From Pollutimonas bauzanensis (GTDB lineage: Bacteria > Pseudomonadota > Gammaproteobacteria > Burkholderiales > Burkholderiaceae_B): a DNA stretch of 64,000 bases. This document shows, piece after piece, positions 24,051 through 31,920 of this stretch. The DNA lies in the NCBI RefSeq assembly GCF_900129885.1, contig NZ_FQXE01000017.1, positions 1-64,000 of the forward strand, written 5' to 3'. Made by a program: the position numbers and the translations under genes. The notes beneath the pieces were generated by a model that worked only from the letters and a program-made list of their open reading frames with translations, ran no database searches and was not told the DNA's origin. The stretch's first letter is position 1. Every line of letters begins with the position of its first letter.

Positions 24051-24896
24051 TCAGAGCCAGTTGATCGGATTCCACTTGTTGACGCGCTTGGCCAGGCCTT
24101 CCTCGTAATACTTGGAATTCGGGAAATTCTGGTCCAGCACGCGCTTGGCATCGTCGCGCAGGTCGGTCAGGCCCAGTTTGTCGTACGACAAATAGATGAG
24201 ATACAGCGCGCGCTCGGCGACCGGCACGCCCTGGAAGTCGGTGACGACGGTTTGCGCGCGGTTGATCGCGGCCACATAGGCGCCGCGCGTGTAATAGTAT
24301 TCGGCCACATGGACTTCATTGCGGGCTATGGTGTCGACCAGCCAGGTCACGCGCTTCTTGGCATCCGCCGTGTAGCGGCTGTCGGGATAGCGCTTGATCA
24401 GTTCGTTGAAGGAATCATAGGATTCGCGCAGCCCTTTGGGATCGCGCTCGCTGGGGTCCTGGCGCGTGAACTTGGTGAACGCGGCGCTGGGCGGGGTGAA
24501 GGTTATCAGGCCCTTGAGGTACAGCATGTAGTCGGTGCCGGGATGATTGGGATATTGCTGCTGAAAGCGGTCTATGGCCGCCAGCGCCTGTTCGGGCTCT
24601 TCATCCTTCCAGTTGATGTAGGCCTGGTCGATCAGCGATTGCTGCGCATAGCCGCCAAACGGATAGCGCGCCTCGACGGCTTCCAGGCGGGTACGGGCGT
24701 CTTTCCAGTTGCCGGCGCTGATTTCCGTGCGGGCATCCTGGTAAAGGCGTTCGGCGGTCCAGCCGGCGGTCGGGTCCTGTTCGCCCTTCATGGTGCCGCA
24801 TCCGGCGATCAGCGCGACAGCAAGAACGGCGAGCGCGGCGCGACTTAGGCGCTTGAAGCCGGGAAAGCGAGATAGATTGAGGTCGAGACGAGTCAC
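24051..24896 (-). CDS. bamD: Outer membrane protein assembly factor BamD
   Basis: Lipoprotein of the BAM complex that inserts beta-barrel proteins in the outer membrane (also called comL); 281 aa. The signal peptide ends at the lipobox LIAGC, giving a lipidated Cys near residue 33. TPR-like repeats follow, with the BamD signatures LEAVEARYPFGGYAQQSLIDQAY and RFQQQYPNHPGTDYMLYLKGL. A C-terminal segment DDAKRVLDQNFPNSKYY is typical. Divergent from rluD by 50 bp, a common arrangement in proteobacteria. Confidence 0.95.
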   Translation of the reverse strand: MTRLDLNLSRFPGFKRLSRAALAVLAVALIAGCGTMKGEQDPTAGWTAERLYQDARTEISAGNWKDARTRLEAVEARYPFGGYAQQSLIDQAYINWKDEEPEQALAAIDRFQQQYPNHPGTDYMLYLKGLITFTPPSAAFTKFTRQDPSERDPKGLRESYDSFNELIKRYPDSRYTADAKKRVTWLVDTIARNEVHVAEYYYTRGAYVAAINRAQTVVTDFQGVPVAERALYLIYLSYDKLGLTDLRDDAKRVLDQNFPNSKYYEEGLAKRVNKWNPINWL

Positions 24897-24946
24897 AAAA
24901 GCATCCTTGGTGTTAGCATTGCAGGCTGATTATATGATTTGTCGCC

Positions 24947-25909
24947 ATGCCTGACACAGATATTGCCAAAGAAAGTTTATCGTCCGCCGAGCCCCTGGAG
25001 TTTCAGCTTCCATTTAGGGCGCTTCCGGAACGGCTCGACAAAGTGCTGGCCCGGCTCATTCCCGAGCATTCGCGCAGCAGGCTGCAGGGCTGGATAGAAG
25101 GCGGGCATGTGCTGGTCAATGGCCAGCCGGGCCGCATAAAGCAGATGGTCAATGCGGGCGACAAGCTGGCCGTCTGGGAGCAACTGCCGCCCGAATCGCT
25201 GGCCTTCACGCCCGAACCCATAGAATTCGGCGTGGTGGCGGAAAGCCCGGACTGGATCGTGGTCGACAAGCCCGCGGGCCTGGTGACGCATCCCGGGGCC
25301 GGCAATTGGCAGGGCACTTTGCTCAATGGCCTGCTGCACCGCTATCCCGAACTCGGCCAGGTGGCCCGCGCGGGCATCGTGCACAGGCTGGACAAGGACA
25401 CTTCCGGACTGCTGGTGGTGGCGCGCCATGAAAAGGCCCAGACGCACCTGATCCGGCAATTGCAGGCGCGCAGCGTCAGCCGCGAATACGTGGCGCTGGT
25501 GCATGGCCGCCTGCTCCGGCCGGGCACAGTGAAAATGGAAATCGGCCGCGACCCGCGGGTTCCGGTGCGCATGGCGGTCGAGAATCCCATAGCGCCCAAG
25601 ACGGCCCTGACGCATTACTCGCCCCTGCGCGCCGGGCTCATGGGTGGCGATATTCCCGTTACGCAGGTCATGTGCAAGCTGGAAACCGGCCGCACTCATC
25701 AGATACGCGTCCACATGATGAGCCTGCGCCATCCGCTGGTCGGCGACATCCTGTATGGCGGCAAGCTGGCGGGCGGGGCGGCGCGGCAGCTGCTGCATGC
25801 CCGCGCCTTGAGCTTCGACGATTTCTCGACGGGCGGCAGGGTGGCCTTCGAGGCCCCGCTGCCGGATGATTTCCAACAGGTGCTCGACGACATCGCATGG
25901 GAATCTTGA
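24947..25909 (+). CDS. rluD: 23S rRNA pseudouridine synthase RluD
   Basis: Modifies helix 69 of 23S rRNA; 320 aa. An N-terminal S4 RNA-binding domain (LPERLDKVLARLIPEHSRSRLQGWIE...VLVNG) precedes the catalytic domain with the active Asp in HRLDKDTSGLLVVAR. TGRTHQIRVHMMSLRHPLVGD is the RluA-family motif III. Genomic context (bamD, pgeF) supports RluD over RluC. It overlaps pgeF by 13 bp. Confidence 0.94.
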   Translation: MPDTDIAKESLSSAEPLEFQLPFRALPERLDKVLARLIPEHSRSRLQGWIEGGHVLVNGQPGRIKQMVNAGDKLAVWEQLPPESLAFTPEPIEFGVVAESPDWIVVDKPAGLVTHPGAGNWQGTLLNGLLHRYPELGQVARAGIVHRLDKDTSGLLVVARHEKAQTHLIRQLQARSVSREYVALVHGRLLRPGTVKMEIGRDPRVPVRMAVENPIAPKTALTHYSPLRAGLMGGDIPVTQVMCKLETGRTHQIRVHMMSLRHPLVGDILYGGKLAGGAARQLLHARALSFDDFSTGGRVAFEAPLPDDFQQVLDDIAWES

Positions 25910-26691
25910 AGCACAGCGCGGCCTTCCCGACGGTTTCGGGCCTGCCATGGACCGGCGTCAATTATTTTTGCACCACCCGCCAGGGCGGCGTCAGCGGCGC
26001 GCCCTGGTCGTCGCTGAACGTGGGACTGCACACCGACGACGACAGCGCCCATGTCCAGGCCAACCGCCTGCTCCTGCGCGCCCGGCTGCCTGGCGAGCCT
26101 GTGTGGCTGAACCAGGTGCACGGCGCCCGGGTTTTCGATGCCGACCTGCCTGCGGAGCAGGAGCCCGGCCGTCTTGCTGTCCCGCCCGATGCCGACGCGG
26201 CGGTCACGACGCAGCGCGACCGGGTGCTCGCCGTCATGACCGCGGATTGCCTGCCCGTGGTGCTGGCCAGCGCCGACGGCAGCGCCCTGGGCGTGGCGCA
26301 CGCGGGCTGGCGCGGCCTGGCGGCGGGCGTGCTCGAGCGGACCCTGCTGGCGCTGCGCAGCCGCGTCCCTGGCAACACGCATTGGCGCGCATGGATAGGC
26401 CCGGCCATAGGCCAGCGCCATTTCGAAGTGGGCGCCGATGTGTTCGCGGCCTTTGTCGACCAGGACGGCCAGGCCGCCGCTTTCTTCGCCGAGAAAATCC
26501 CGGGCAGCAAATGGCTGGCCGACCTGCCGTCGCTGGCGCGCCATCGCCTGCACAAGGCGCAAGTCGCCAGCATTGAATTGAGCGGCTATTGCACGTTCTC
26601 GCAGCCGGATATGTTCTACTCATATCGGCGCGCTCCCCGTACCGGACGCCTGGTCACCGTGGCCTGGCTCGGAGATGCCGGACAGCGTTAG
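25897..26691 (+). CDS. pgeF: Purine nucleoside phosphorylase-like / peptidoglycan editing factor (YfiH family)
   Basis: Laccase-domain protein (DUF152), 264 aa. Metal-binding family residues are present: the His in WLNQVHG, the Cys in TADCLPVVLA, and the His in VAHAGWRGL; GPAIGQRHFEVG and GYCTFSQPDMFYSYRR complete the signature. Members have been described as purine nucleoside phosphorylases and, in E. coli, as acting on peptidoglycan precursor fidelity, so the real role here is not settled. Translation is probably coupled to rluD by the overlap. Confidence 0.88.
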   Translation: MGILKHSAAFPTVSGLPWTGVNYFCTTRQGGVSGAPWSSLNVGLHTDDDSAHVQANRLLLRARLPGEPVWLNQVHGARVFDADLPAEQEPGRLAVPPDADAAVTTQRDRVLAVMTADCLPVVLASADGSALGVAHAGWRGLAAGVLERTLLALRSRVPGNTHWRAWIGPAIGQRHFEVGADVFAAFVDQDGQAAAFFAEKIPGSKWLADLPSLARHRLHKAQVASIELSGYCTFSQPDMFYSYRRAPRTGRLVTVAWLGDAGQR

Positions 26692-26793
26692 GCAAGAGGG
26701 GAAAATAGCGTAGCGACTTACCCTGATTGACAGCTTTTTAAATGCCATCCACCATAGTCGCAGGGCGTTGACAATATGCAAGGTGTGTGAATA
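26692..26793 (+). promoter_or_regulatory. phaC upstream region
   Basis: About 100 bp. Two TTGACA hexamers (26727-26732 and 26769-26774) could be -35 elements. The first has CATAGT 20 bp further on, a poor spacing; the second has TAGTGA 18 bp on but this overlaps the GTG start. A sigma-70 promoter is likely somewhere here but is not resolved. Confidence 0.35.
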
Positions 26794-28428
26794 GTGAGTG
26801 CTTCGTACCCATCCGAGTGGCCAGTTCCGGTAAGCGTGGCGCCTGACAAACTCGCGCAGATCCAGGCCGATTTCGCGCGCGAATGGCAGCGCATCGCCGC
26901 CGGCGCGCAGCAGGGTACGCTGGCCAAGCCGGCCGATCGGCGCTTCGCGGCCAAGTCATGGGAATCGAATCCCGCCAGCCTTCTTGCGGCCCATGCCTAT
27001 CTGCTGTCGAGCAAAGCCATGAATCAAATGGTGGATGCGGCCCAGGTCAGCGAGCCGGTGCGCAACCGCCTGCGCTTTTCCGTCATGCAATGGATCGAAG
27101 CGGCGTCGCCCTCCAACTTCCTGGCCACCAATCCCGAAGTCCAGCGCATGCTTCTCGAAACCAACGGCCAGTCCCTGCGCACGGGCATACAGAATCTCCT
27201 GCAGGACCTGCAAAAGGGCCGGCTGACGCAAACCGACGAGTCGCGGTTCGAACTTGGCAAGAACGTGGGCGTCACCGAAGGCTCCGTCGTCTTCCAGAAC
27301 GCCGTCATGCAGCTCATCCAGTACGCGCCGCTTTCGGCCCAGGTCCATCAAAAGCCCTTGCTGATCGTGCCGCCGTGCATCAACAAATTCTACATACTCG
27401 ATCTCCAGCCCGAAAACTCCTTCGTGCGCTACGCGGTCGAACAAGGGTTCACGGTTTTCCTGATTTCCTGGCGCAACCCGCTGGCTTCCGATGGCGATGG
27501 CATAGACGCCGCCACCTGGGGCGATTACCTGCAGCATGGCGTGCTGCAGGCGGTCGACGCCGCCCGCGATATCTGCGGGCAGGAACAGATCAACGCTTTG
27601 GGTTTTTGCGTGGGCGGCACCTTGCTGGCCTCGGCGCTCGCGCTGGCGCGCGCCCAGGGCAGGGATCCCGTCGGGGCGCTGACATTGCTGACCACCTTGC
27701 TCGACTTCGAAGACACGGGCGTGCTGGATGTCTTCGTCGATGAACTCCATGCCCAGCTGCGGGAGCGCCAATTGGGCAAGGGCGGCCTGATGGCGGCGCG
27801 CGAACTGGGCACCACGTTTTCCTTCCTGCGTCCCAGCGAGCTCGTCTGGAATTACGTCATCAACAATTATCTCAAGGGCGAATCCCCCCTGGCATTCGAC
27901 CTGCTGTTCTGGAATGCCGACGGCACCAATCTGCCGGGGCCGTTCTTTACCTGGTACTTCCGCAACACCTATCTGGAAAACAACCTGAGGGTGCCCGGGC
28001 GGGTGAAAGTCGACGGCCATGCGCTGGATCTCGGCGCGCTGGCCATGCCCGCCTATATTTACGGCTCCCAGGAAGACCACATCGTGCCCTGGCCCGCGGC
28101 TTATGCCTCTACCGGCATACTGCGCGGGCCTTTGCGTTTCGTCCTGGGCGCCTCGGGGCATATTGCCGGCGTCGTCAACCCTCCCGCCAAGAAGCGGCGC
28201 AGTTATTGGGCGCACGATGCCGAATACTCCCATGCCGACATCCCCGGCGATCCCCAGGCCTGGCTGGCAGCCGCGACCGAGCGCTCCGGCAGCTGGTGGC
28301 CCGACTGGTCGGATTGGCTCGCGTCGCACTCGGGGGGCTTGGTGCGCGCGCGCGCCAAGCTGGGCAGCGCGCGCTATGCGCCTCTGGAACCCGCTCCTGG
28401 AAGCTATGTGAAAGTAAGGGCGGTGTAG
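26794..28428 (+). CDS. phaC: Class I poly(3-hydroxyalkanoate) synthase
   Basis: Polymerises (R)-3-hydroxyacyl-CoA into PHA granules; 544 aa. The lipase-like box GFCVGG carries the catalytic Cys (about residue 270), with the Asp in GSQEDHIVPW and the His in GASGHIAGVVNPP. The PhaC N-terminal domain (SNFLATNPEVQRMLLETNGQSL) is present. The start is GTG; AAGG lies 10 nt upstream. PhaB follows after 64 bp and phaR after that. No beta-ketothiolase gene (phaA) is between them, unlike the classical Cupriavidus operon. Confidence 0.95.
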   Translation: MSASYPSEWPVPVSVAPDKLAQIQADFAREWQRIAAGAQQGTLAKPADRRFAAKSWESNPASLLAAHAYLLSSKAMNQMVDAAQVSEPVRNRLRFSVMQWIEAASPSNFLATNPEVQRMLLETNGQSLRTGIQNLLQDLQKGRLTQTDESRFELGKNVGVTEGSVVFQNAVMQLIQYAPLSAQVHQKPLLIVPPCINKFYILDLQPENSFVRYAVEQGFTVFLISWRNPLASDGDGIDAATWGDYLQHGVLQAVDAARDICGQEQINALGFCVGGTLLASALALARAQGRDPVGALTLLTTLLDFEDTGVLDVFVDELHAQLRERQLGKGGLMAARELGTTFSFLRPSELVWNYVINNYLKGESPLAFDLLFWNADGTNLPGPFFTWYFRNTYLENNLRVPGRVKVDGHALDLGALAMPAYIYGSQEDHIVPWPAAYASTGILRGPLRFVLGASGHIAGVVNPPAKKRRSYWAHDAEYSHADIPGDPQAWLAAATERSGSWWPDWSDWLASHSGGLVRARAKLGSARYAPLEPAPGSYVKVRAV

Positions 28429-28439
28429 GCCCGATGGCG

Positions 28440-28467
28440 ATGCCGCGGGCAGGCCGGAACGCGGCAT
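28440..28467 (+). repeat. Inverted repeat between phaC and phaB
   Basis: ATGCCGCG (28440-28447) and CGCGGCAT (28460-28467) pair across a 12-nt loop in the 64-bp gap, just before the AAAAGGAG ribosome binding site of phaB. It may be an mRNA-stabilising or processing structure. No U-tract follows. Confidence 0.4.
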
Positions 28468-28492
28468 AATAAAATTTAAAAGGAGCAAAGAA

Positions 28493-29230
28493 ATGAGCGG
28501 AAAAATTGCTTATGTGACGGGTGGAATGGGGGGCATAGGAACATCCATATGTCAGCGTCTGGCCAAGGAAGGCTTTACCGTGGTGGCTGGCTGCGGCCCC
28601 AGCCGCAATTTCAAGCAGTGGCTCGATGAGCAGGCCGCGCTGGGATACAAGTTCCACGCTTCGGTGGGCAATGTGTCCGAATGGGAGTCCACGGTGGACG
28701 CTTTCCAGAAAGTCCGCGACGAACTTGGTCCGGTGGCGGTTCTGGTCAATAATGCGGGTATCACGCGCGACGGACTGTTTCGCAAGATGAGCCAGGAAGA
28801 CTGGCGGGCGGTGATCGACACCAACCTCAATAGCCTATTCAATGTAACCAAGCAAGTCATCGAGGGCATGGTGGATCAGCAATGGGGGCGCATCATCAAC
28901 ATCAGTTCGGTGAACGGGCAGAAGGGGCAGTTCGGGCAAACCAATTATTCGACGGCAAAAGCCGGCATACACGGGTTCACCATGGCCCTGGCCCAGGAAG
29001 TCGCCAATAAGGGGGTCACCGTCAATACCATCTCTCCCGGCTATATCGGCACCGACATGGTCAGGGCCATACGCCCCGATGTGCTCGAAAAAATCGTGGC
29101 CACTATCCCCGTCAAGCGCCTGGGAACGCCCGAAGAAATCGGCTCCATGGTTGCCTGGCTGGCCTCGGATGATTCCGGCTTCGCGACCGGCGCCGATTTT
29201 TCCTTGAATGGCGGCCTGCACATGGGCTGA
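28493..29230 (+). CDS. phaB: Acetoacetyl-CoA reductase
   Basis: NADPH-dependent short-chain dehydrogenase that makes (R)-3-hydroxybutyryl-CoA for PhaC; 245 aa. The cofactor motif is TGGMGGIGTSI, the NNAG motif is VNNAGITRDG, and the catalytic residues are in ISSVNGQKGQFGQTNYSTAKAG (Ser-Tyr-Lys). GLHMG at the C-terminus is typical of PhaB. AGGAG lies before the ATG. Followed by a perfect intrinsic terminator. Confidence 0.94.
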   Translation: MSGKIAYVTGGMGGIGTSICQRLAKEGFTVVAGCGPSRNFKQWLDEQAALGYKFHASVGNVSEWESTVDAFQKVRDELGPVAVLVNNAGITRDGLFRKMSQEDWRAVIDTNLNSLFNVTKQVIEGMVDQQWGRIINISSVNGQKGQFGQTNYSTAKAGIHGFTMALAQEVANKGVTVNTISPGYIGTDMVRAIRPDVLEKIVATIPVKRLGTPEEIGSMVAWLASDDSGFATGADFSLNGGLHMG

Positions 29231-29298
29231 GCCCCCGCAACGGGGGCGCATTCGACAGTATTTGCCGGTGGCTACGGCAAATACTGTCGTGTTTTTCT
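29231..29298 (+). terminator. Double hairpin terminator after phaB
   Basis: GCCCCCG-CAA-CGGGGGC (29231-29247) follows the stop codon directly. A second, perfect 15-bp stem comes next (CGACAGTATTTGCCG at 29253-29267 with its complement at 29275-29289, 7-nt loop), followed by TGTTTTTCT. This separates phaCB from phaR. Confidence 0.88.
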
Positions 29299-29411
29299 AT
29301 TTTCCAGTTCGCCTGGTGAATGCTGTTTTGCTACGGTTTGTTCCGAAAGACTGGTTTGGTGCTTCATGGCCGCTACCATCTTCCTTGCTTTATCACGTAT
29401 TTGGCTAAGTT

Positions 29412-29978
29412 ATGACGCAATCTCAACCTACTCCAGCAGTCCGCCTGATAAAAAAATATCCCAACAGGCGCTTGTACGATACGAAAACCAGCACTTACAT
29501 CACCTTGTCGGATGTAAAGCAGCTGGTGCTCGATAACGAAGGCTTCCAGGTCATCGATGCGAAGTCCAGCCAGGACCTGACCCGCAGCATTCTTTTGCAG
29601 ATCATCCTCGAAGAGGAAAGCGGCGGCGTTCCCATGTTTTCGCCCACCGCCCTGTCGCAGATCATACGTTTCTACGGCCATGCCATGCAGGGCATAATGG
29701 GCTCCTTTCTTGAAAAAAACATCCAGGCCTTCATGGATATCCAGGACCGCATGGCCGAGCAGTCCAAGGGCGTATATGGCAATCAGTTCGGGCCGGAGGC
29801 CTGGGCCCAGTTCATGAACGTGCAGACGCCCGTCCTGCAGAACATGATGAGCAATTACATCGATCAGAGCAAGAATCTGTTCGTGCAAATGCAGGACCAG
29901 ATGCAGGACCAGACGCGCAATATGTTCACCGTGTTTCCCTTTACCGCGCCGCCGCCTTCCGACAACAAGAAAAAGTAG
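29412..29978 (+). CDS. phaR: Polyhydroxyalkanoate synthesis repressor PhaR
   Basis: DNA- and PHA-binding repressor of phasin and PHA genes; 188 aa. The N-terminal PHB/PHA accumulation regulator domain is clear (RLIKKYPNRRLYDTKTSTYITLSDVKQLV). The C-terminal region has a PHB-binding segment and a Gln/Met-rich helix (NLFVQMQDQMQDQTRNMF). It is separated from phaB by a terminator and so is probably expressed on its own. Closed by a second terminator. Confidence 0.93.
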   Translation: MTQSQPTPAVRLIKKYPNRRLYDTKTSTYITLSDVKQLVLDNEGFQVIDAKSSQDLTRSILLQIILEEESGGVPMFSPTALSQIIRFYGHAMQGIMGSFLEKNIQAFMDIQDRMAEQSKGVYGNQFGPEAWAQFMNVQTPVLQNMMSNYIDQSKNLFVQMQDQMQDQTRNMFTVFPFTAPPPSDNKKK

Positions 29979-29995
29979 AATGGCGGACAGGCAAG

Positions 29996-30018
29996 GGCGG
30001 CCCCCGGGCCGCCTTTTT
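29996..30018 (+). terminator. Rho-independent terminator after phaR
   Basis: GGCGGCC (29996-30002) and GGCCGCC (30007-30013) form a stem with a 4-nt loop followed by five T residues, 18 bp after the phaR stop. Confidence 0.88.
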
Positions 30019-30164
30019 CGTCGGAAACGTCGGCTGGCCTTGCTCTATGTTAAGTACAATTGATTTGTCCTTGGTCAAAGTTTAATTTTCAGATGGCTGT
30101 AAGATTCCCTACATCATAATAATGAGAATAAAACTTGTTTATCTTTCTTTTAGGGAATGGCAAC

Positions 30165-30701
30165 ATGACAAAGCAATTGCTCGCGATACTGATAGGCGCC
30201 GGATGCGCGGTGTCCGCCGTCGCGGCGGAGTATCCCATAGGGACGCCATCGGAACAGCATGGGCTGGAAGTCGCCGCGGTCTATCTGCAGCCTATCGAGA
30301 TGGACCCGCCGGGAATAATGCGGGCAGCCAAGGATTCCGACGTCCACCTGGAAGCCGATATCCACGCCACGGCCGACAACCAGAACGGGCTGCCTGAAGG
30401 CGCATGGGCCCCCTATCTGGACATCAAATACGTCTTGAAGAAAAACGGCAGCGACAAAGTGCTCAAGGGCGACCTCATGCCCATGGTGGCCAACGATGGG
30501 CCGCATTATGGCGACAACGTCAAGCTCGAAGGCCCGGGCAAGTATCAGCTGACCTTCATCGTCGGCTCGCCGGAAGCCAACAAGATGAATCACTTCGGTC
30601 GCCATGTGGACAAGGAAACCGGCGTGGCGCCATGGTTCAAGACCTTCGAGGTCCACTATGAATTCGTCTACGCCGGAACCGGCAAGAAGGGCGGCTACTG
30701 A
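30165..30701 (+). CDS. ftrA: Periplasmic iron-binding protein, P19/FtrA family
   Basis: Periplasmic component of a ferrous iron uptake system of the FtrABCD type; 178 aa. The signal peptide (MTKQLLAILIGAGCAVSAVA, cleavage before EYPIG) precedes a P19/Tp34-like domain with the metal-ligand candidates in LQPIEMDPPG, LEADIHATADNQNG and HFGRHVDKETG. The ATG at 30165 is preferred to an upstream in-frame Met because the signal peptide then has normal length. Its stop overlaps the next start (TGATG). Confidence 0.9.
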   Translation: MTKQLLAILIGAGCAVSAVAAEYPIGTPSEQHGLEVAAVYLQPIEMDPPGIMRAAKDSDVHLEADIHATADNQNGLPEGAWAPYLDIKYVLKKNGSDKVLKGDLMPMVANDGPHYGDNVKLEGPGKYQLTFIVGSPEANKMNHFGRHVDKETGVAPWFKTFEVHYEFVYAGTGKKGGY

Positions 30702-31045
30702 TGTCCACGCTCGGACGCTGGCTGCTCGCCTTGTGCCTGATGGGCGGCCTGGGGGCTCCGGCGCTGGCCGCCGATATGCCCACCTTCACCCTGGTTTTCA
30801 AGACGGACGGCACGTTCGAGCCTGCCCGGCTTGAAGTGCCCGCGGGGCGCTTCAAGCTTGTGCTGGTCAATGAAAGCAAAGAGCCGGTGGAATTCGAAAG
30901 CCTGCAATTGCGCAAGGAAAAAGTGCTGGGGCCGGGCGTGACATCCTTTGTCGTGCTCAGTATTTCACGGCCTGGCGAATACCCTTTCTTCGATGACTTC
31001 CATCAAGATGCCAAGGGCGTTCTGGTCGTGCTGCCCAAGCCATAA
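30701..31045 (+). CDS. ftrB: Periplasmic cupredoxin-like protein FtrB
   Basis: 114 aa with a signal peptide (cleavage near ALAA-DMPTF) and a cupredoxin_1/EfeO-like fold. Proposed to oxidise or hand over ferrous iron to the FTR1 permease in FtrABCD systems. The copper ligands are not obvious as a full blue-copper set; GEYPFFDDFH near the C-terminus is the conserved region. Translation is coupled to ftrA by overlapping stop and start; ftrC follows after 15 bp. Confidence 0.85.
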   Translation: MSTLGRWLLALCLMGGLGAPALAADMPTFTLVFKTDGTFEPARLEVPAGRFKLVLVNESKEPVEFESLQLRKEKVLGPGVTSFVVLSISRPGEYPFFDDFHQDAKGVLVVLPKP

Positions 31046-31060
31046 TTCACGGTAGCCCAT

Positions 31061-31912
31061 ATGGAACAAGTCATTTTTATCGTCTGGCGCGAGAGCGTCG
31101 AAGCCCTGCTGGTGGTCGGCATACTCTTTACCTGGCTGCGCGCCAGCCCCGCCGGGCGCAAAGGCCTGCCCTGGCTGTGGGGCGGCGTGGCGGCCGGGCT
31201 GGCGCTGGCCGTAGCGCTGGCGCTGGTGCTGCTGGGGATATCCTCCTGGCTGTCCGACGAGGGGCAGGAATGGTTCCAGGCGCTCATGGGGCTGGCCGCA
31301 TGCGCCCTGGTGGTCCAAATGGTGTACTGGATGAAGCGCCACGGGCGCACGCTGAAAAGCGAGCTCGAAGGCGGCGCCAGCCGGCAGCTGGCCGATTCCA
31401 ACTGGTGGGGCCTGCTGGTCCTGGTCATGATCGCCGTCGCGCGCGAAGGCAGTGAAACCGTAGTCTTCCTTTACGGCACCATATCCGCCGGGGGCGGCGA
31501 TGCCGCGGCCTGGCAACTGGCGCTGGCCGGCGCAATGGGGTTTCTCGCCGCGCTTGTCACTTTCTGGCTGCTGCAGCTGGGCGGCAAGCTGATCACCTGG
31601 CGGCGTTTTTTCAAGCTTACCGAAATCCTCCTGCTGCTGCTGGCCAGTTCCTTGCTCGTCTCGGGCCTGGATCATCTTATTTCGCTGGAAGTCCTGCCCG
31701 CGCTGGTCGACCCGGTCTGGGACAGTTCGTGGCTATTGGACGCCAATGGCGGGCTGGGCAAGATCCTGGCGGATTTCGCCGGCTATAGGGCTTATCCGGC
31801 CTTGTCCGCGCTGCTGCTCTGGATGCTGTATTGGGTCATAGTATGGCGCCTGCTCAGGCATGCCGATGCGCTGGCGTTGCGCGGCGGCCCATTATCCGCG
31901 GCTTCAGCGTAG
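31061..31912 (+). CDS. ftrC: FTR1-family iron permease FtrC
   Basis: Inner membrane iron permease, 283 aa with about seven transmembrane helices. Two iron-binding RExxE motifs are visible: RESVE in IVWRESVEALLVV near the N-terminus and REGSE in VAREGSETVVF near residue 130. These are the hallmark of FTR1/EfeU permeases. Third gene of the operon, 8 bp before ftrD. Confidence 0.92.
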   Translation: MEQVIFIVWRESVEALLVVGILFTWLRASPAGRKGLPWLWGGVAAGLALAVALALVLLGISSWLSDEGQEWFQALMGLAACALVVQMVYWMKRHGRTLKSELEGGASRQLADSNWWGLLVLVMIAVAREGSETVVFLYGTISAGGGDAAAWQLALAGAMGFLAALVTFWLLQLGGKLITWRRFFKLTEILLLLLASSLLVSGLDHLISLEVLPALVDPVWDSSWLLDANGGLGKILADFAGYRAYPALSALLLWMLYWVIVWRLLRHADALALRGGPLSAASA

Positions 31913-31920
31913 GCGCAGAC

